Counted from the stretch's first letter, positions 34,197-45,276 are shown. The stretch is 64,000 nucleotides of DNA from Rapana venosa (GCA_028751875.1 CM054140.1:30926663-30990662); one strand, 5' to 3'. Notes: a model not told the origin generated them from the sequence alone. Made by a program: numbers and translations.

Positions 34197-34317
34197 TTGT
34201 GTCCACAGGCGGGGCCAGGGTTAGGGTAAAGGTTAGGGTTAGTGTCAAAAAGTTAATAGCGGGTAAACGTTGTCCGTCAGCTGGTCGGTCTGAATGTTAG
34301 TAAGCATGTGGACACAA
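34197..34317. repeat. 121-bp block bounded by an 11-bp perfect inverted repeat
   Basis: TTGTGTCCACA at 34197-34207 and its exact reverse complement TGTGGACACAA at 34307-34317. Between them lies GGGTTAGGGTAAAGG followed by TTAGGGTTAG (34213-34239), which resembles vertebrate/mollusc-type telomeric repeats. Small MITE or hairpin; no target-site duplication is evident. Confidence 0.5.
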
Positions 34318-35497
34318 TAGCACACAGACAAACAGTATAAAGCTATATCCACAATGGTACATCACTTGGAATAGCATGGAGCTTTTAATCAGAATCCGAG
34401 TACTATCAACAGCCAAGACTGCGCATTAGACTTCAGTGTTCACAAATTTCCATCGACTATTTCCACTGAACTTCGGAGTTAACAAATTTCCACTGGACTT
34501 CAGTATCTACAATTTTCTTGTCTACAAATTTCCAGTTTTGCTGTAAAAGTTATTTCAGGCCTGAGACATTTTTGAAGAAGTTGCAACATTAGAAAAAAAG
34601 CCCAAAATAAACCATGTACGACAAATCTATCAGCAAGCCCTTTTTCTTATCCTCACTGCTCTAATTGTGTATCTGTACCCCTCCTAACACCCCTTTCCCT
34701 TCCTTGCCTCTCCTTCCTACCTGGTATCTCCCTCCCCACAACTACCCCCTTTTCACACACACACAAGAAAGAAGCTAGCGCTTTTTATTTTTTCTGACAA
34801 TAGAACTGATTTTTATCATCAAATAATTTATAGCAAATATATCGACTGCTTGTGTGGTGAGAGTACTACAGATCTAGATTTTTTAGTGTAAGGTCTATCA
34901 TTTTTACCCCCTTTTCTAGAAATCCTTGGGTAAGATATTAAAAACCTTTAATCTGGCATTTTGTAAAAAAAAAATTTTAATTAACAGTTCTATAGGACAT
35001 TTGTTATGGTTGTATCATGTCATTTTAGCATTTCTTGCGTTTCTATTGTTGCTATCATTGTTTAGCTGTTTGCTGTGTATTGTCTACGTTCTTTAGCAAC
35101 AGGTACCCATTTTACTGCACACATCCATCAACTCAAGTACCCCCCCCTCCCCTTCTGATTGTCTAATATCACTGAGTGAACAGACATAAAAGGAACACCA
35201 CCACCACCGCACATGCGCACACAGATGCACACATATACACTTACACACACAAACACACAAAACCCACTAACATTCTGTGAAATATAAATTATCTTGAGAT
35301 GAAATGCTTTCTCTCTCTAAGATCTTGCATTATGCAATGATGTCAGTGGTGGCCAAATCATAGATTTTCATAAAGCAATGAACAGTCCTGCTTACAATAA
35401 TTTCATGACCACAATATTTTTCAATATATCTTATCAAGATTTTTTAGCACATATTTATATATACTCCTACCATAGTCAATGGCTGGTTGGGTTGGGT

Positions 35498-35610
35498 TTT
35501 TTTCTCCATTTCTTGGCCAGAGCTCCAAGATTGACCAATGATGAGATTTTGCTTATGCGACTTTTCCCCTCAATTAAGGAAGCCGCATTCAGATTTTGGG
35601 GATGAAGCAA
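35498..35610 (-). mobile_element. Type I SINE tail fragment
   Basis: AGAGCTCCAAGATTGACCAA, TGATGAGATTTTGCTTATGC and ATTAAGGAAGCCGCATTC correspond to the type I SINE tail. A partial match to repeat family R follows at about 35785-35835 (AAGGCAGGGGAATGGACT). Confidence 0.6.
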
Positions 35611-36904
35611 AGTAATAAATTAAATACATTGAAAATAACATATGGGCAAATAACACTGCAGAATGGACATGTGCCTATCCCAGTGTTTACAATATCACTA
35701 CCAGTACCTAGGTAGCTAAAGCAAACAAATAATACAGGCTAAATGTCATATAGTGTCTAAAAAGAAAAAAACGTTTTCAGACTTTCTTGAAAAAAAGGCA
35801 GGGGAATGGACTGGGAAGGCAAAAATAAGAGGTTGGAAATATAAGCAAAAAAGGCAGGAGAGTAGACTAAGAAGCCAAACAAATTGAAAAGGCAAGCAAA
35901 TAAAAAATTGAAAAGAGGAAATTTCTCATCCCGGCAAGACAATAGAGAATTTAAAGTCTGTGTGCGTGTGAATATCCCACACTGTGCATTCATTCAATAC
36001 GTCTACAACTCCAAATGATATTATAAAAAGGGAGTAAAAAAAAAAGTTTGACTGATATCAGTCTCAAAACTACCCAAGACTGGAATTTATAGGAAGGAAA
36101 ACTACTGAAAGAGCATTTTGGGGGAGTGCAGTTCTACTAAGTGCAGAACATCTCTATCGAGGCAATATTGCTATTACATAAGGGATTTACAGAGGCAAAA
36201 TGTAAAACAAAAATGTAAAGGTGTTCCCATAATCTATACAGTCATTGGGGAGCGAGGTGTCAGAGACCTTGGTTCTCTATGGGCCAACATTTTGAGGATA
36301 GCACCCACCTCCTCCCCTCACTGCTTTACCTTCCCTGTCCATAAAGAGGGAAGGTACCTGTTTACGTCTGAGTGAACTGGGGGACTGTACTGAAGCCAAG
36401 GCACAGGAAAGGTCCCCCATGCGAGTGGTAAGCCATGCTCAACACTGCTTACCCTTCATTTGGGAGAGCAAATGCAGCAACGTGTTGCATCCTGCAAAAG
36501 ATATTGTCATTTCACCGTCAATATATTTGTGAAAACCTTGAAAAAGCATTTGAATATGGTGCTAACTTTTATTTGAACTCTAAATCACAAACGTGAAAAT
36601 CATGGATATGGGTCAAAATTCAGAAAATGAGATTGAAGTGTACTGTAAAATAGATCATTCTGAACAAGACACAAAAAATAGATTTCAATTATCTATATGA
36701 CTTTTTTTTTTAGATACACACTTTGAGTCTCCAAGTGATCAGTGACCGTGTCTTTAGCAGTGTTCACTTTTAACAGCAGGCAGCACAAAACTACAGCTAG
36801 CTACTTATCCATGATTTTTGTGTGCAGCATCACAAATATACCAATACGAGTTTATGTTTGTCAAACATTTATATCTGCACATATTTTCACAGTTTTTCTT
36901 TGTC

Positions 36905-37220
36905 GAACTCTCAGAAAGCAACTACTGTTGTCCGTTACATGAGCGAAAATGCTTTGCACTGCCATTCAGTGCCTGGCAAGTCAGGCCCAGTGCATCTGAC
37001 TTCGGCATGTGAGGAGACTTGTTATGTTTATAAGTCTTCCAGGAAAAATGGCAGAAGAATGGACTAAGAAGGCAGAAAATAGACAGGAAGGATGTGGCAG
37101 GAAAAAAAGGGACAGGGCTGAAACAAAGAGTGGGATAGGAAACAAATTTGTAGCACAGAAGTTCCAGAAGGTGGAGATGCTATTTATACTGACAGACCCC
37201 TGGCATACCCAGGGGGATAT
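36905..37220. repeat. Interspersed repeat family R, copy 2
   Basis: Same block order as 21640-21935: GAAAATGCTTTGCACTGCC, CCAGTGCATCTGACTTCGGC, GAAGAATGGACTAAGAAGG, GGCTGAAACAAAGAGTGGGA, TTCCAGAAGGTGGAGATG and CCTGGCATACCCAGGGGGA. Differences are mostly transitions at former CpG sites, as in an old methylated repeat. Confidence 0.75.
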
Positions 37221-37489
37221 TTTTCAGTAAAACCACTGACTTGTACAATTGTGGTGGTTTTTTTATAAAAAAAAAAAAGCTATATACACCGCTTTCCTAA
37301 AACTGAAAAAAAACAAACATGTATCTTCTTAAAACTAACCAGGCCTATTACTGCAAACTGCTTGCATGAATCAAAGAGGCAGGGGAAGATTTATTATCAT
37401 AACTAAATATATAAGTGAAATTACAACAAAATATTTTAAATAAAATAGCTATGCATTAAGATACACAATTTTTTCTCATCCCTCAGCTT

Positions 37490-37750
37490 GAGCTCCTGGT
37501 TCACCAATGGAGAAATGTTAGTGTATGTAGTGTTTCTGCCTTCCACTAAGGTAACCACATTCCAAATTTGGCAGTTATGTCTAAACATGCCACTAGTGTG
37601 CGTGTGTTTTTTAGATTTTGTCATCCGTTCCCATCGACACGCAGTGGCCTACTTTTCCGAAAGGCGAAATGGGTTTTATCATGTTCAGTATGTTCTGCAT
37701 GCATTCGCCTATGAGACCTTGCTTTCAAGTCTCGGCCAAAGGACACAGTT
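37490..37750 (-). mobile_element. Type I SINE, head missing
   Basis: Plus-strand blocks GGTTCACCAATGGAGAAATG, CTAAGGTAACCACATTCC, GTGGCCTACTTTTCCGAAAG and GTATGTTCTGCATGCATTCG follow the order of the copies at 9985 and 25915. The tRNA-like head is absent. Confidence 0.7.
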
Positions 37751-37906
37751 ACAGAATCAGTGATGTTGTGCAAAGGTTACATTAGTATTTCCTAATGTAA
37801 GCGACCATAGAGATATTTTGTTTTATTGTAACAAGAAAGAGAAAGGACTCATCTCTGGAAACAATTAGCCTACATGCTACTTGATCCAGTCGTTCTTTTC
37901 ACCCTT

Positions 37907-37950
37907 GCCATTTAAAAAGAAATGGCTTGCCATTTAAAAAGAAATGGTGG
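37907..37950. repeat. Perfect 21-bp tandem duplication
   Basis: TTGCCATTTAAAAAGAAATGG occurs twice in tandem, differing only in the joining base. Probably recent replication slippage. Confidence 0.85.
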
Positions 37951-38264
37951 AGATGAAAAAGGTGAGAGAAGAAATACCTCAAGCTCTATGCGATGGAGGA
38001 TGGTGGCATTCTAGTTATGAGGAAATAATTTGGTATGGTTAGATATGGGCTGTTTACAATACACTTCAGGAATAGGTCCATGTTTGATTAGAGGCAATTC
38101 TTCATAAGAATTTTTAACCCAGTTATAATTTTATGCTTTTTATTCTTACTGCTACTGCCATTACACTTTTTATCATTGCTTTCCATTTCTTAACATTTTA
38201 TTTACTACTATAAATGCACAGTGCTTGTTGATCGAGTTTAAAATAAAATCAGATTTTTTCTCAC

Positions 38265-39172
38265 CTTGCCTTGGTGTTAAGAGCCCTCCCTGCTCCATAT
38301 CATGCAGGTACAACATCGGTGGTGTAGGCAGCTGTGCAGCACTGCAGGTTATCAGGTTGTGGTGTAGGCAGCTGTGCAGCACTGCAGGTTATCAGGTTGT
38401 GGTGTAGGCAGCTGTGCAGCACTGCAGGTTATCAGGTTGTGGTGTAGCCAGCTGTGTAGAACTGCAGGTTATCAGGTTGTGGTGTAGCCAGCTGTGTAGA
38501 ACTGCAGGTTATCAGGTTGTGGTGTAGCAGCTGTGCAGCACTGCAGGTTATCAGGTTGTGGTGTGGGCAGCTGTGCAGCACTGCAGGTTATCAGGTTGTG
38601 GTGTGGGCAGCTGTGCAGCACTGCAGGTTATCAGGTTGTGGTGTGGGCAGCTGTGCAGCACTGCAGGTTATCAGGTTGTGGTGTAGGCAGCTGTGCAGCA
38701 CTGCAGGTTATCAGGTTGTGGTGTGGGCAGCTGTGCAGCACTGCAGGTTATCAGGTTGTGGTGTAGGCAGCTGTGTGCAGCACTGCAGGTTATCAGGTTG
38801 TGGTGTGGGCCAGCTGTGCAGCACTGCAGGTTATCAGGTTGTGGTGTAGGCAGCTGTGCAGCACTGCAGGTTATCAGGTTGTGGTGTAGGCAGCTGTGCA
38901 GCACTGCAGGTTATCAGGTTGTGGTGTAGGCAGCTGTGCAGCACTGCAGGTTATCAGGTTGTGGTGTGGGCAGCTGTGCAGCACTGCAGGTTGTGGTGTA
39001 GGCAGCTGTGCAGCACTGCAGGTTATCAGGTTGTGGTGTGGGCAGCTGTGCAGCACTGCAGGTTGTGGTGTAGGCAGCTGTGCAGCACTGCAGGTTATCA
39101 GGTTGTGGTGTAGGCAGCTGTGCAGCACTGCAGGTTATCAGGTTGTGGGCTTTGACACCAGCCCCAGAGTCC
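38265..39172 (-). ncRNA. Candidate exon made of a 40-bp minisatellite
   Basis: Minus-strand acceptor TTCACTGCTTTCAG at 39173 and donor GTGAGA at 38264 frame a 908-base block. Bases 38321-39148 are about 21 tandem units of 40 bp; each usually carries CAGCTG (an E-box) and CTGCAG. Two units are shortened by 8 bp. Two adjacent units (38441-38520) share the variant CAGCTGTGTAGAACTGCAGG. Since 40 is not a multiple of three, the frame changes each unit, which argues against coding. Confidence 0.45.
38321..39148. repeat. 40-bp minisatellite, about 21 units
   Basis: Unit reads GTGTAGGCAGCTGTGCAGCA followed by CTGCAGGTTATCAGGTTGTG. Homogeneous over most of its length, with variants GTGTGGGC and GTGTAGCC. 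Units near 38995 and 39067 lack ATCAGGTT. Confidence 0.95.
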
Positions 39173-39542
39173 CTGAAAGCAGTGAAGTCAGTCATCAATA
39201 AAGGAAATCCAGAACATTCTATAAATACAATCAGTTTCTTTCATTGATTTTTTTTCTTTCGTCAATACACAATTTTTTTTTCAGCCTTCGTCAATTCACA
39301 ATTATATTTTGCAGCTATCGTTCGAGTTAAGTGTATTTAAAAACTTAACCCTGATGGTGCTGAATTTACAGCAGAGGGCTCGGTGCTGCTGGCTGAATTA
39401 ACATTGGCCAGTGTTTTGAAGCAGGGTGAGATCAAACAACCATAAATGCATATGTAAAACTGATCTAAGAATGCAAAGGTATATATCACTGGAAAGCTTT
39501 GATAATAAGCATTTATGAGTGTAATTTGATAGTAAAATGTAC

Positions 39543-39745
39543 AGTTCTTCTTCTTCTTCCTTTTTTGTCATGTTTCTCCCAGGGGAGGTTTGACATTGAT
39601 GAGCCTTCATCTCTCTCTGTTTTGAGCTTCCTCCTTATTTATGCCCCTTTCTCTAAGATCATCTGCAATACAGGCAGCCCAGGTTTTGCTAGGTCTTCCC
39701 TTTGGTCTCTTTCCATCCACTACGAAGTTCATTGCTCTTTTTATG
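39543..39745 (-). mobile_element. LINE 3' fragment, inverted relative to 27366-27600
   Basis: The reverse complement carries TCATCAATGTCAAACCTCCC, GGGAGAAACATGACAAAAAA and AGGCATAAATAAGGAGG-like blocks of the copy at 27.4 kb. Upstream blocks (on the minus strand, near 39745-39680) read as GAAAGAGACCAAAGGGAAGA, typical of LINE C-terminal coding sequence. Confidence 0.7.
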
Positions 39746-40121
39746 TAAAATTTACAGTTGATGATTATGAAAAACATTATTTAAAAAGTTGGTGTGAGCA
39801 CAACCTATCACTGTCACACCATCAGGGCCCCAAATTTATGTCAATGTGATAAGCATTGTTGAGGCGCAAAAATGTCATGTTAGGTAAATCCTATCTTTTG
39901 ACAATAGTTTTCAAAAACTAAGGAGTTTGTGTCACTTCATCCGTTGTCAAATACTAGGAAAAGTCCAGTGAAACAATCGACACCATCACAATCATGCAAA
40001 GCAGTGGCTTTCTATGACAAAACTATGACAATGACTTGAATTAATGTGACGCCTAGTACTCAGAAGCGTACAGATTCGTCTCAACAGCACTTATTTTGAA
40101 GGCTGGTTGCGTGAAAAAACC

Positions 40122-40354
40122 TCAAGGAAAATGGACCACGACATCGCAATCGTCGAGTAGCAAAGAAGTGCATCCAGAAAAACTAGCGCCATTTGGTATG
40201 GTCGGATCGAGAGCTATTTCTACCATGTTTTTCACAAAATATTGCACAATCCTTAGCTCATCATCTTTGTTATTGTTCAATTCCACCAAACTGAGCCTCT
40301 CAAACTTCTCGAGGTCAATATTGTCAAAATGCTCGCAAAACCCATCAAGAAATT
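40122..40354 (-). CDS. Exon-like ORF fragment with possible nucleotidyltransferase-type motif
   Basis: Read on the minus strand after the acceptor CCTTTGTACCAG, one frame is open for about 77 codons. It begins EFLDGFCEHFDNIDLEKFER, includes DDELRIVQYFVKNMVEIALD and ends NGASFSGCTSLLLDDCDVVV plus HFP before a TGA. The last part resembles the glycine-serine ... DxD pattern of Mab-21/cGAS-like nucleotidyltransferase folds, which are numerous in molluscs, but the match is short. The stop right after it means the rest of such a domain is absent or in another exon. It could be a decayed exon of the minus-strand locus or an unrelated gene fragment. Confidence 0.35.
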
Positions 40355-40499
40355 CTGGTACAAAGGTTTGGAAAACAGGGCAAAGATAAACTAAACTAAC
40401 CCACCCAATCCAGAAACACCCAACATACATACAAGAAGGAAAAGACTAAACAAGGCACACAAAATACAGGACAGACAGGGGGACAACTACTTCAATCAA

Positions 40500-41780
40500 T
40501 TACCATCATATATTGGGTCGGAGACTTTAATAAATGCTGGCTGGTATTTCAGCATCAGTGGATGTTGCCGGATAGTGTTGATCTCAACTGGAACTGTTCC
40601 AGTTCATAGGGTATAAGTAAAACAGACATCAATTCCTCCACCCCCAGAATGGGGAAAAAACAAGAAACAAACAAAAGACAGAACTGCACGATACATGTAT
40701 AGATGACTAATAATGACAACAATGGTCTACATCAGCAAGGGACACGGTGTGAGATCATGTCCCCAAATTTCAGGACTCTTAACACATCTGAGAAGATATG
40801 ATTGTCAGCTTGCACAATATCTGGAATAGCTGAGCACCAGGTAAATTTTCTTACCTGAACTTTATCCAATACTGAAGACCATGTCTTCCTGGCTCCACAT
40901 CATGCAGGAAGGCATGGATGTAAGCGATGCATAAACCACGGCAGTGTTTAAGTTGACTGACTGCTGTGATAGGGTAGTGTTTCGTGATGCTGGACTAAAC
41001 AGTTCCCGCTCATATGGTAGCTGATAAAACAGATGACACACAAACATTAAAACAGGAAAAGTCAGAAGACAATTATACAAATGACAAAAACAGTCCCAAG
41101 CGTGACAGATATGCCTGAGATTTCTAAAACCACTTAGCCTCTGTCAGTTCTTCCCCTTGATTTTTTTTTCAATGATCAGTGATCGATGGGTATTTTTGAA
41201 AAATGTTCCACAAACCTTTCTATGACAATACATTATGACAGTTGGGTGTTTTTGGATACACAGACATAACACACAACAACTTTTGGTCTTCAATAGCACA
41301 CTTTGATCAGCCTCTGAAATCACAGTGCAGTTATTGCTAAGAATTAAAAGGCTGAATTTTTTTTGGGATAAAAGAGAATCTCTTGATTTTCAAACTGCAT
41401 GACACTTTATATAGCTGAACAGCAGATAAAAGAAACTGTAACCTTGACTTTGTCCAGAGGGGAAGTACGTGTTGTTGTTCCACGTCATGCAGGCAGGCAT
41501 GACATCACGGCTTTGGCGGCATTTCCAAGTCCACTTGGCTGACACAAGTGTCTAATGGCGATGGTCTTGACTGCAATTGTTCTTCATCACATAGTACCTG
41601 GTAAAACACATTACATACCAAAGATTAAAACTGGGTAGAAAAACAACAAAAATAGTAACAAAAACAAATAATGAATAAACAACTCACAAAGACAAAACCT
41701 ACAGTGAGGAACACAGTGACAGATCCTGTGCCTATGACATTTCAGACCTCCTGTCATTTATTCCCCTTCATTTTAGACCA
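40500..41780 (-). repeat. Tandemly duplicated exon-intron module, about 600-bp unit
   Basis: Exon-like blocks at 40855-41020 and 41443-41597 start after TGTTTTATCAG and TGTTTTACCAG and share the pattern CTATG...GAAC...CAG...CTGCATGATGTGGA. They end before GTAAGA and GTTACA. Matching intron blocks follow each (AAAACAGATGACACACAAAC and AAAACACATTACATACCAAA). A third, more decayed copy lies at about 40500-40830 (CCTATGAACTGGAACAG). The copies are strongly diverged, so the duplication is old. Confidence 0.55.
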
Positions 41781-42439
41781 CCATAATCAATTTTTTTTTT
41801 TTAATTCCACAAATATTTTAACAAGCATTTCAGAATGAATGTATGCTTTTTCTGAACAGACTGAATTTTTACACATTTCACTTAGCCTAGCATGCTTTAC
41901 CAATATTGTCAAATTCAGATAATTATGACAAATCAGTGTTCAAAAAGACAAAAACTTCTGAAACATATGGAATACTAAATTTTAATCAAATATAGATTTC
42001 CTTGGTTTAAATTGCTAAAAAAAAAAAAATTGTCACTTCTACCACATGCTCCAGGTTCTGGAAATTGCTACTGCCACATTTGCAGCTGCCAAAAACTAAA
42101 CAAGCTCATTAAAAAAAATTTTTAAGCTAACATAAATCATACCTCAAACTGCTGATCACCCCACAGACCACAAAGGTCATTTCAGGGCTATCACACCATT
42201 CTCTTCAAGTTCAGATGCAATAGATTCTAGTCCTGTCAAACTGCCTTTCATGTTACAGCCCCACCAACCATTAGGCCCCATCAGCGATATCACCTCATAA
42301 ATCAATTGTCAACCTGAAAAAAGTGCTATATTATCTTGACAATTGTTTTATGGCAGCCAGTTAACTTTTTCTTAAATGTAGAGACCTAGAGCTAACCTTC
42401 AAAATGTGTTACCTTGTATGACACTGACTCAAGTTTACA

Positions 42440-42800
42440 TCTTATGTACTCACATATGCAGGGTCTTCACATGAATTCTCCCGATGATGGCAGCAAGCTG
42501 AGGTAGTGTCACATGAAAGGTTTTCTTTGAGTTCTGATGATGACAGCAGCAAGTTGAGGTAGTTTCACATAAAGGGTTTTCTTCAAGTTCTGATGATGAC
42601 AGCAGCGTGTTGAGGTAGTAACACATGAAGGGTTTTCTTCGAGTTCTGATGATGACAGCAGCATGTTGAGGTAGTAACACATGAAGGGTTTTCTTCGAGT
42701 TCTCCAGATGATGGCAACAGGTACAGTTCCACATGCAGAGTTGTGATCCAGTTCTCTTGACGATGGCAACAGTGTTGAGGTAGTCACACATGCAATTGTT
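42440..42800. repeat. Minisatellite, about 60-bp unit, six copies
   Basis: Units contain GATGATGACAGCAGC, TTGAGGTAGT, CACATGAAGGGTTTTCTTC and GAGTTCT. The two central units are nearly identical; the outer ones are diverged. On the minus strand the outermost unit ends at a strong donor (CATAT then GTGAGTA at 42453), and the inner units carry decayed versions of it. Confidence 0.85.
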
Positions 42801-43004
42801 TTGTTGTTGTTTTTATAGAACAAGTTGCCCAGAGGATGCCAGCAATGCTGAAGGTACCATTCCACCAAACGTCAGTATGATCCACATGATGACTTTATCA
42901 CCCCATTAAAACTCCCACAGACTAAAGACAAGGAGGAGGAATCAGGAAACTTTAAATGTGTGAGGGGGTGACCGAGTCACCATCCCTCATGAAAAATGTG
43001 TCAA

Positions 43005-44010
43005 TGCCTTTGTGGGTGGAGTTTACTCCACTGTGCCTTTGTAGGTGGAGTTTTGAACTCCACTGTGCCTTTGTAGGTGGAGTTTACTCCACAGTGTTTT
43101 TGTAGGTGGAGTTTTCTCCACAGTGTATTTGTAGGTGGAGTTTTCTCCACTGTGCCTTTGTAGGTGGAGTTTTCTCCACAGTGTTTTTGTAGGTGGAGTT
43201 TACTCCACAGTGTTTTTGTAGGTGGAGTTTTCTCCACAGTGCCTTTGTAGGTGGAGTTTACTCCAGTGTTTTTGTAGGTGGAGTTTTCTCCACAGTGTTT
43301 TTGTAGGTGGAGTTTACTCCACAGTGTATTTGTAGGTGGAGTTTTCTCCACAGTGCCTTTGTAGGTGGAGTTTACTCCAGTGTTTTTGTAGGTGGAGTTT
43401 TCTCCACAGTGTATTTGTAGGTGGAGTTTACTCCACTGTGCCTTTGTGGGTGGAGTTTACTCCACAGTGTTTTTGTAGGTGGAGTTTTCTCCACAGTGTT
43501 TTTGTAGGTGGAGTTTACTCCAGTGTTTTTGTAGGTGGAGTTTTCTCCACAGTGCCTTTGTAGGTGGAGTTTACTCCAGTGTTTTTGTAGGTGGAGTTTT
43601 CTCCACAGTGCCTTTGTAGGTGGAGTTTACTCCAGTGTTTTTGTAGGTGGAGTTTTCTCCACAGTGCCTTTGTAGGTGGAGTTTACTCCAGTGTTTTTGT
43701 AGGTGGAGTTTTCTCCACAGTGTTTTTGAGGTGGAGTTTTCTCCACAGTGTTTTTGTAGGTGGAGTTTTCTCCACAGTGCCTTTGTAGGTGGAGTTTACT
43801 CCACTGTGCCTTTGTAGGTGGAGTTTACTCCACTGTGCCTTTGTGGGTGGAGTTTACTCCACTGTGCCTTTGTGGGTGGAGTTTACTCCACTGTGCCTTT
43901 GTGGGTGGAGTTTACTCCACTGTGCCTTTGTGGGTGGAGTTTACTCCACTGTGCCTTTGTAGGTGGAGTTTACTCCACTGTGCCTTTGTGGGTGGAGTTT
44001 TCTCAACACC
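43005..44010. repeat. 27/29-bp hairpin minisatellite, about 35 units
   Basis: Every unit contains GTGGAGTTTACTCCAC or GTGGAGTTTTCTCCAC, a 6-bp inverted repeat around a 4-base loop, followed by TGTGCCTTTGTAG or AGTGTTTTTGTAG. Units of 29 bp alternate with 27-bp units (lacking two bases of the stem) in the middle of the array. The right end (43787-43990) is a homogeneous run of TGTGCC units. All frames across it are artefacts since unit length is not a multiple of three. Confidence 0.95.
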
Positions 44011-44459
44011 TATATCACTGTCACCATGACTGTTCAACTTTCATCCTCTGGCTTTTTATCTACATTCTGGGTTTAAGGGGTTGTTTTTTTATACCTAATT
44101 TGTTTTAATTCAGTATTCCTGGTTTTTAATTTACTGGTTGGGTTTAAATCTATTTTAAAATTTTGTTTTATTTCACTATTCCAGGTTTTGGTTGTATTAT
44201 TTATTTGCTTTTAATTCTTTTATCTTGCCTATTTCATTTGGCCGACTTTTTATTCTCTTAATTTTTACATTCTATGCTTTTTAAAAAAATTTATTCTATT
44301 TTATTTTTTTAAGCCAGAGGTGTTGATACAATCTGAAATTTGGTGCTCAGTGATTGAAGGCAACAGACAACAAACACACGCTCGGCAAATGTAAAACGCA
44401 ATTTTATTGAACAGCAATTTTCTGTGATTGATCACTGTTCTTAGAAGTTTTGGCCCCTT

Positions 44460-44690
44460 GAAGTGTCAAAAACGCATTCGCAGACGCAAACTGAAGTGGT
44501 ACGGACACATCACACGAACATCTGGAGAGGCAGATGGAGAAAACAATGAGAAGATACAAAAGAAGAGTGTACTCGCGCGCTTTGAGTGGATCGAGGAGTA
44601 GAAGAAGCTGGTTACAAAATCTTCAGTGGTGCCCCAACAACCTACTAGACTAGGGGATAGGTGAAGGTGAAGTGTTTCAAGCACACATGG
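44460..44690 (+). mobile_element. RTE-like LINE fragment, reverse transcriptase C-terminus
   Basis: The plus-strand frame reads KRIRRRKLKWYGHITRTSGE, then a degenerate part and FEWIEE, stop, KKLVTKSSVVPQQPTRLGDR. The RRKLKWYGH...SSG and LVxKSSVVPQ motifs are diagnostic of the C-terminus of a widespread LINE family in aquatic animals. Internal deletion and stops make it dead. Confidence 0.8.
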
Positions 44691-45033
44691 CAATTTTAGA
44701 TTCTACTCTGTTGCACAACTTTCAAATGTTTCATCAGTGGTGCAGTTTGCCAGTCTTAGAAGACCTGGACACCTGCAACTGTCTTCATCAGTCATGATGA
44801 CTGGCACAACATAACATCCCAGTTCTTAAGGCCACAGCTCATGCTGGCCTGTGCTTAATATCTCAAGTGTTAAAGCCCTTCAGGGCTTTGCTACACCGTT
44901 TCCTTTGTCCTCCATTCCCTACCCTTTACCCAGGGGCCTAACAGAGAAATAACGCCACATGTGGATCAATACATACGGTTCAGAGGTCTGGTACCCTAGC
45001 AGTGGCATCCACCTGGAGTCCTTGTAAGTTCTG

Positions 45034-45276
45034 CTAGGATTGCTGGGCATTTGTTGAGATGGTGATGATGGCCGGTTCCTTGCTCGTGAGGTTCATGGGA
45101 AGAAAGATAGTTTCAGTTTCTGCAAGCCCTCTGGTGACTGAAGATGTAGATGCTGGAGGAGCACGTTCTGCTGCATCCTGGGCAGAGGAAGGAAGGAACT
45201 GGAACTGTTCTTGCTTGGTCCTTTGGTCCCTTCTTCCCATTCTTATTCTTCTCTTTCTGCTCCTTACACCGGGCAT
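45034..45276 (-). CDS. Possible 80-residue basic protein or coding exon
   Basis: On the minus strand an acceptor (TCCTTTTGTTATCAG) precedes ATAAAAATG at 45276. The frame encodes MPGVRSRKRRIRMGRRDQRT and 60 more residues to a stop at 45034. The arginine-rich start could be a nuclear localisation signal; the rest (SSAQDAAERAPPASTSSV) is low complexity. I do not recognise it. If it belongs to the putative minus-strand transcript it may be its only coding part; equally it may be a chance frame. Confidence 0.3.
   Translation of the reverse strand: MPGVRSRKRRIRMGRRDQRTKQEQFQFLPSSAQDAAERAPPASTSSVTRGLAETETIFLPMNLTSKEPAIITISTNAQQS

Noticed and set aside
43001..43351. Frames such as the EKTPPTNTLW repeat in the hairpin minisatellite
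   Set aside because: Unit lengths of 27 and 29 bp change the frame repeatedly; comparable frames exist on the other strand.
43005..44010. CRISPR-like array
   Set aside because: Units are direct tandem repeats without unique spacers, in animal nuclear DNA.
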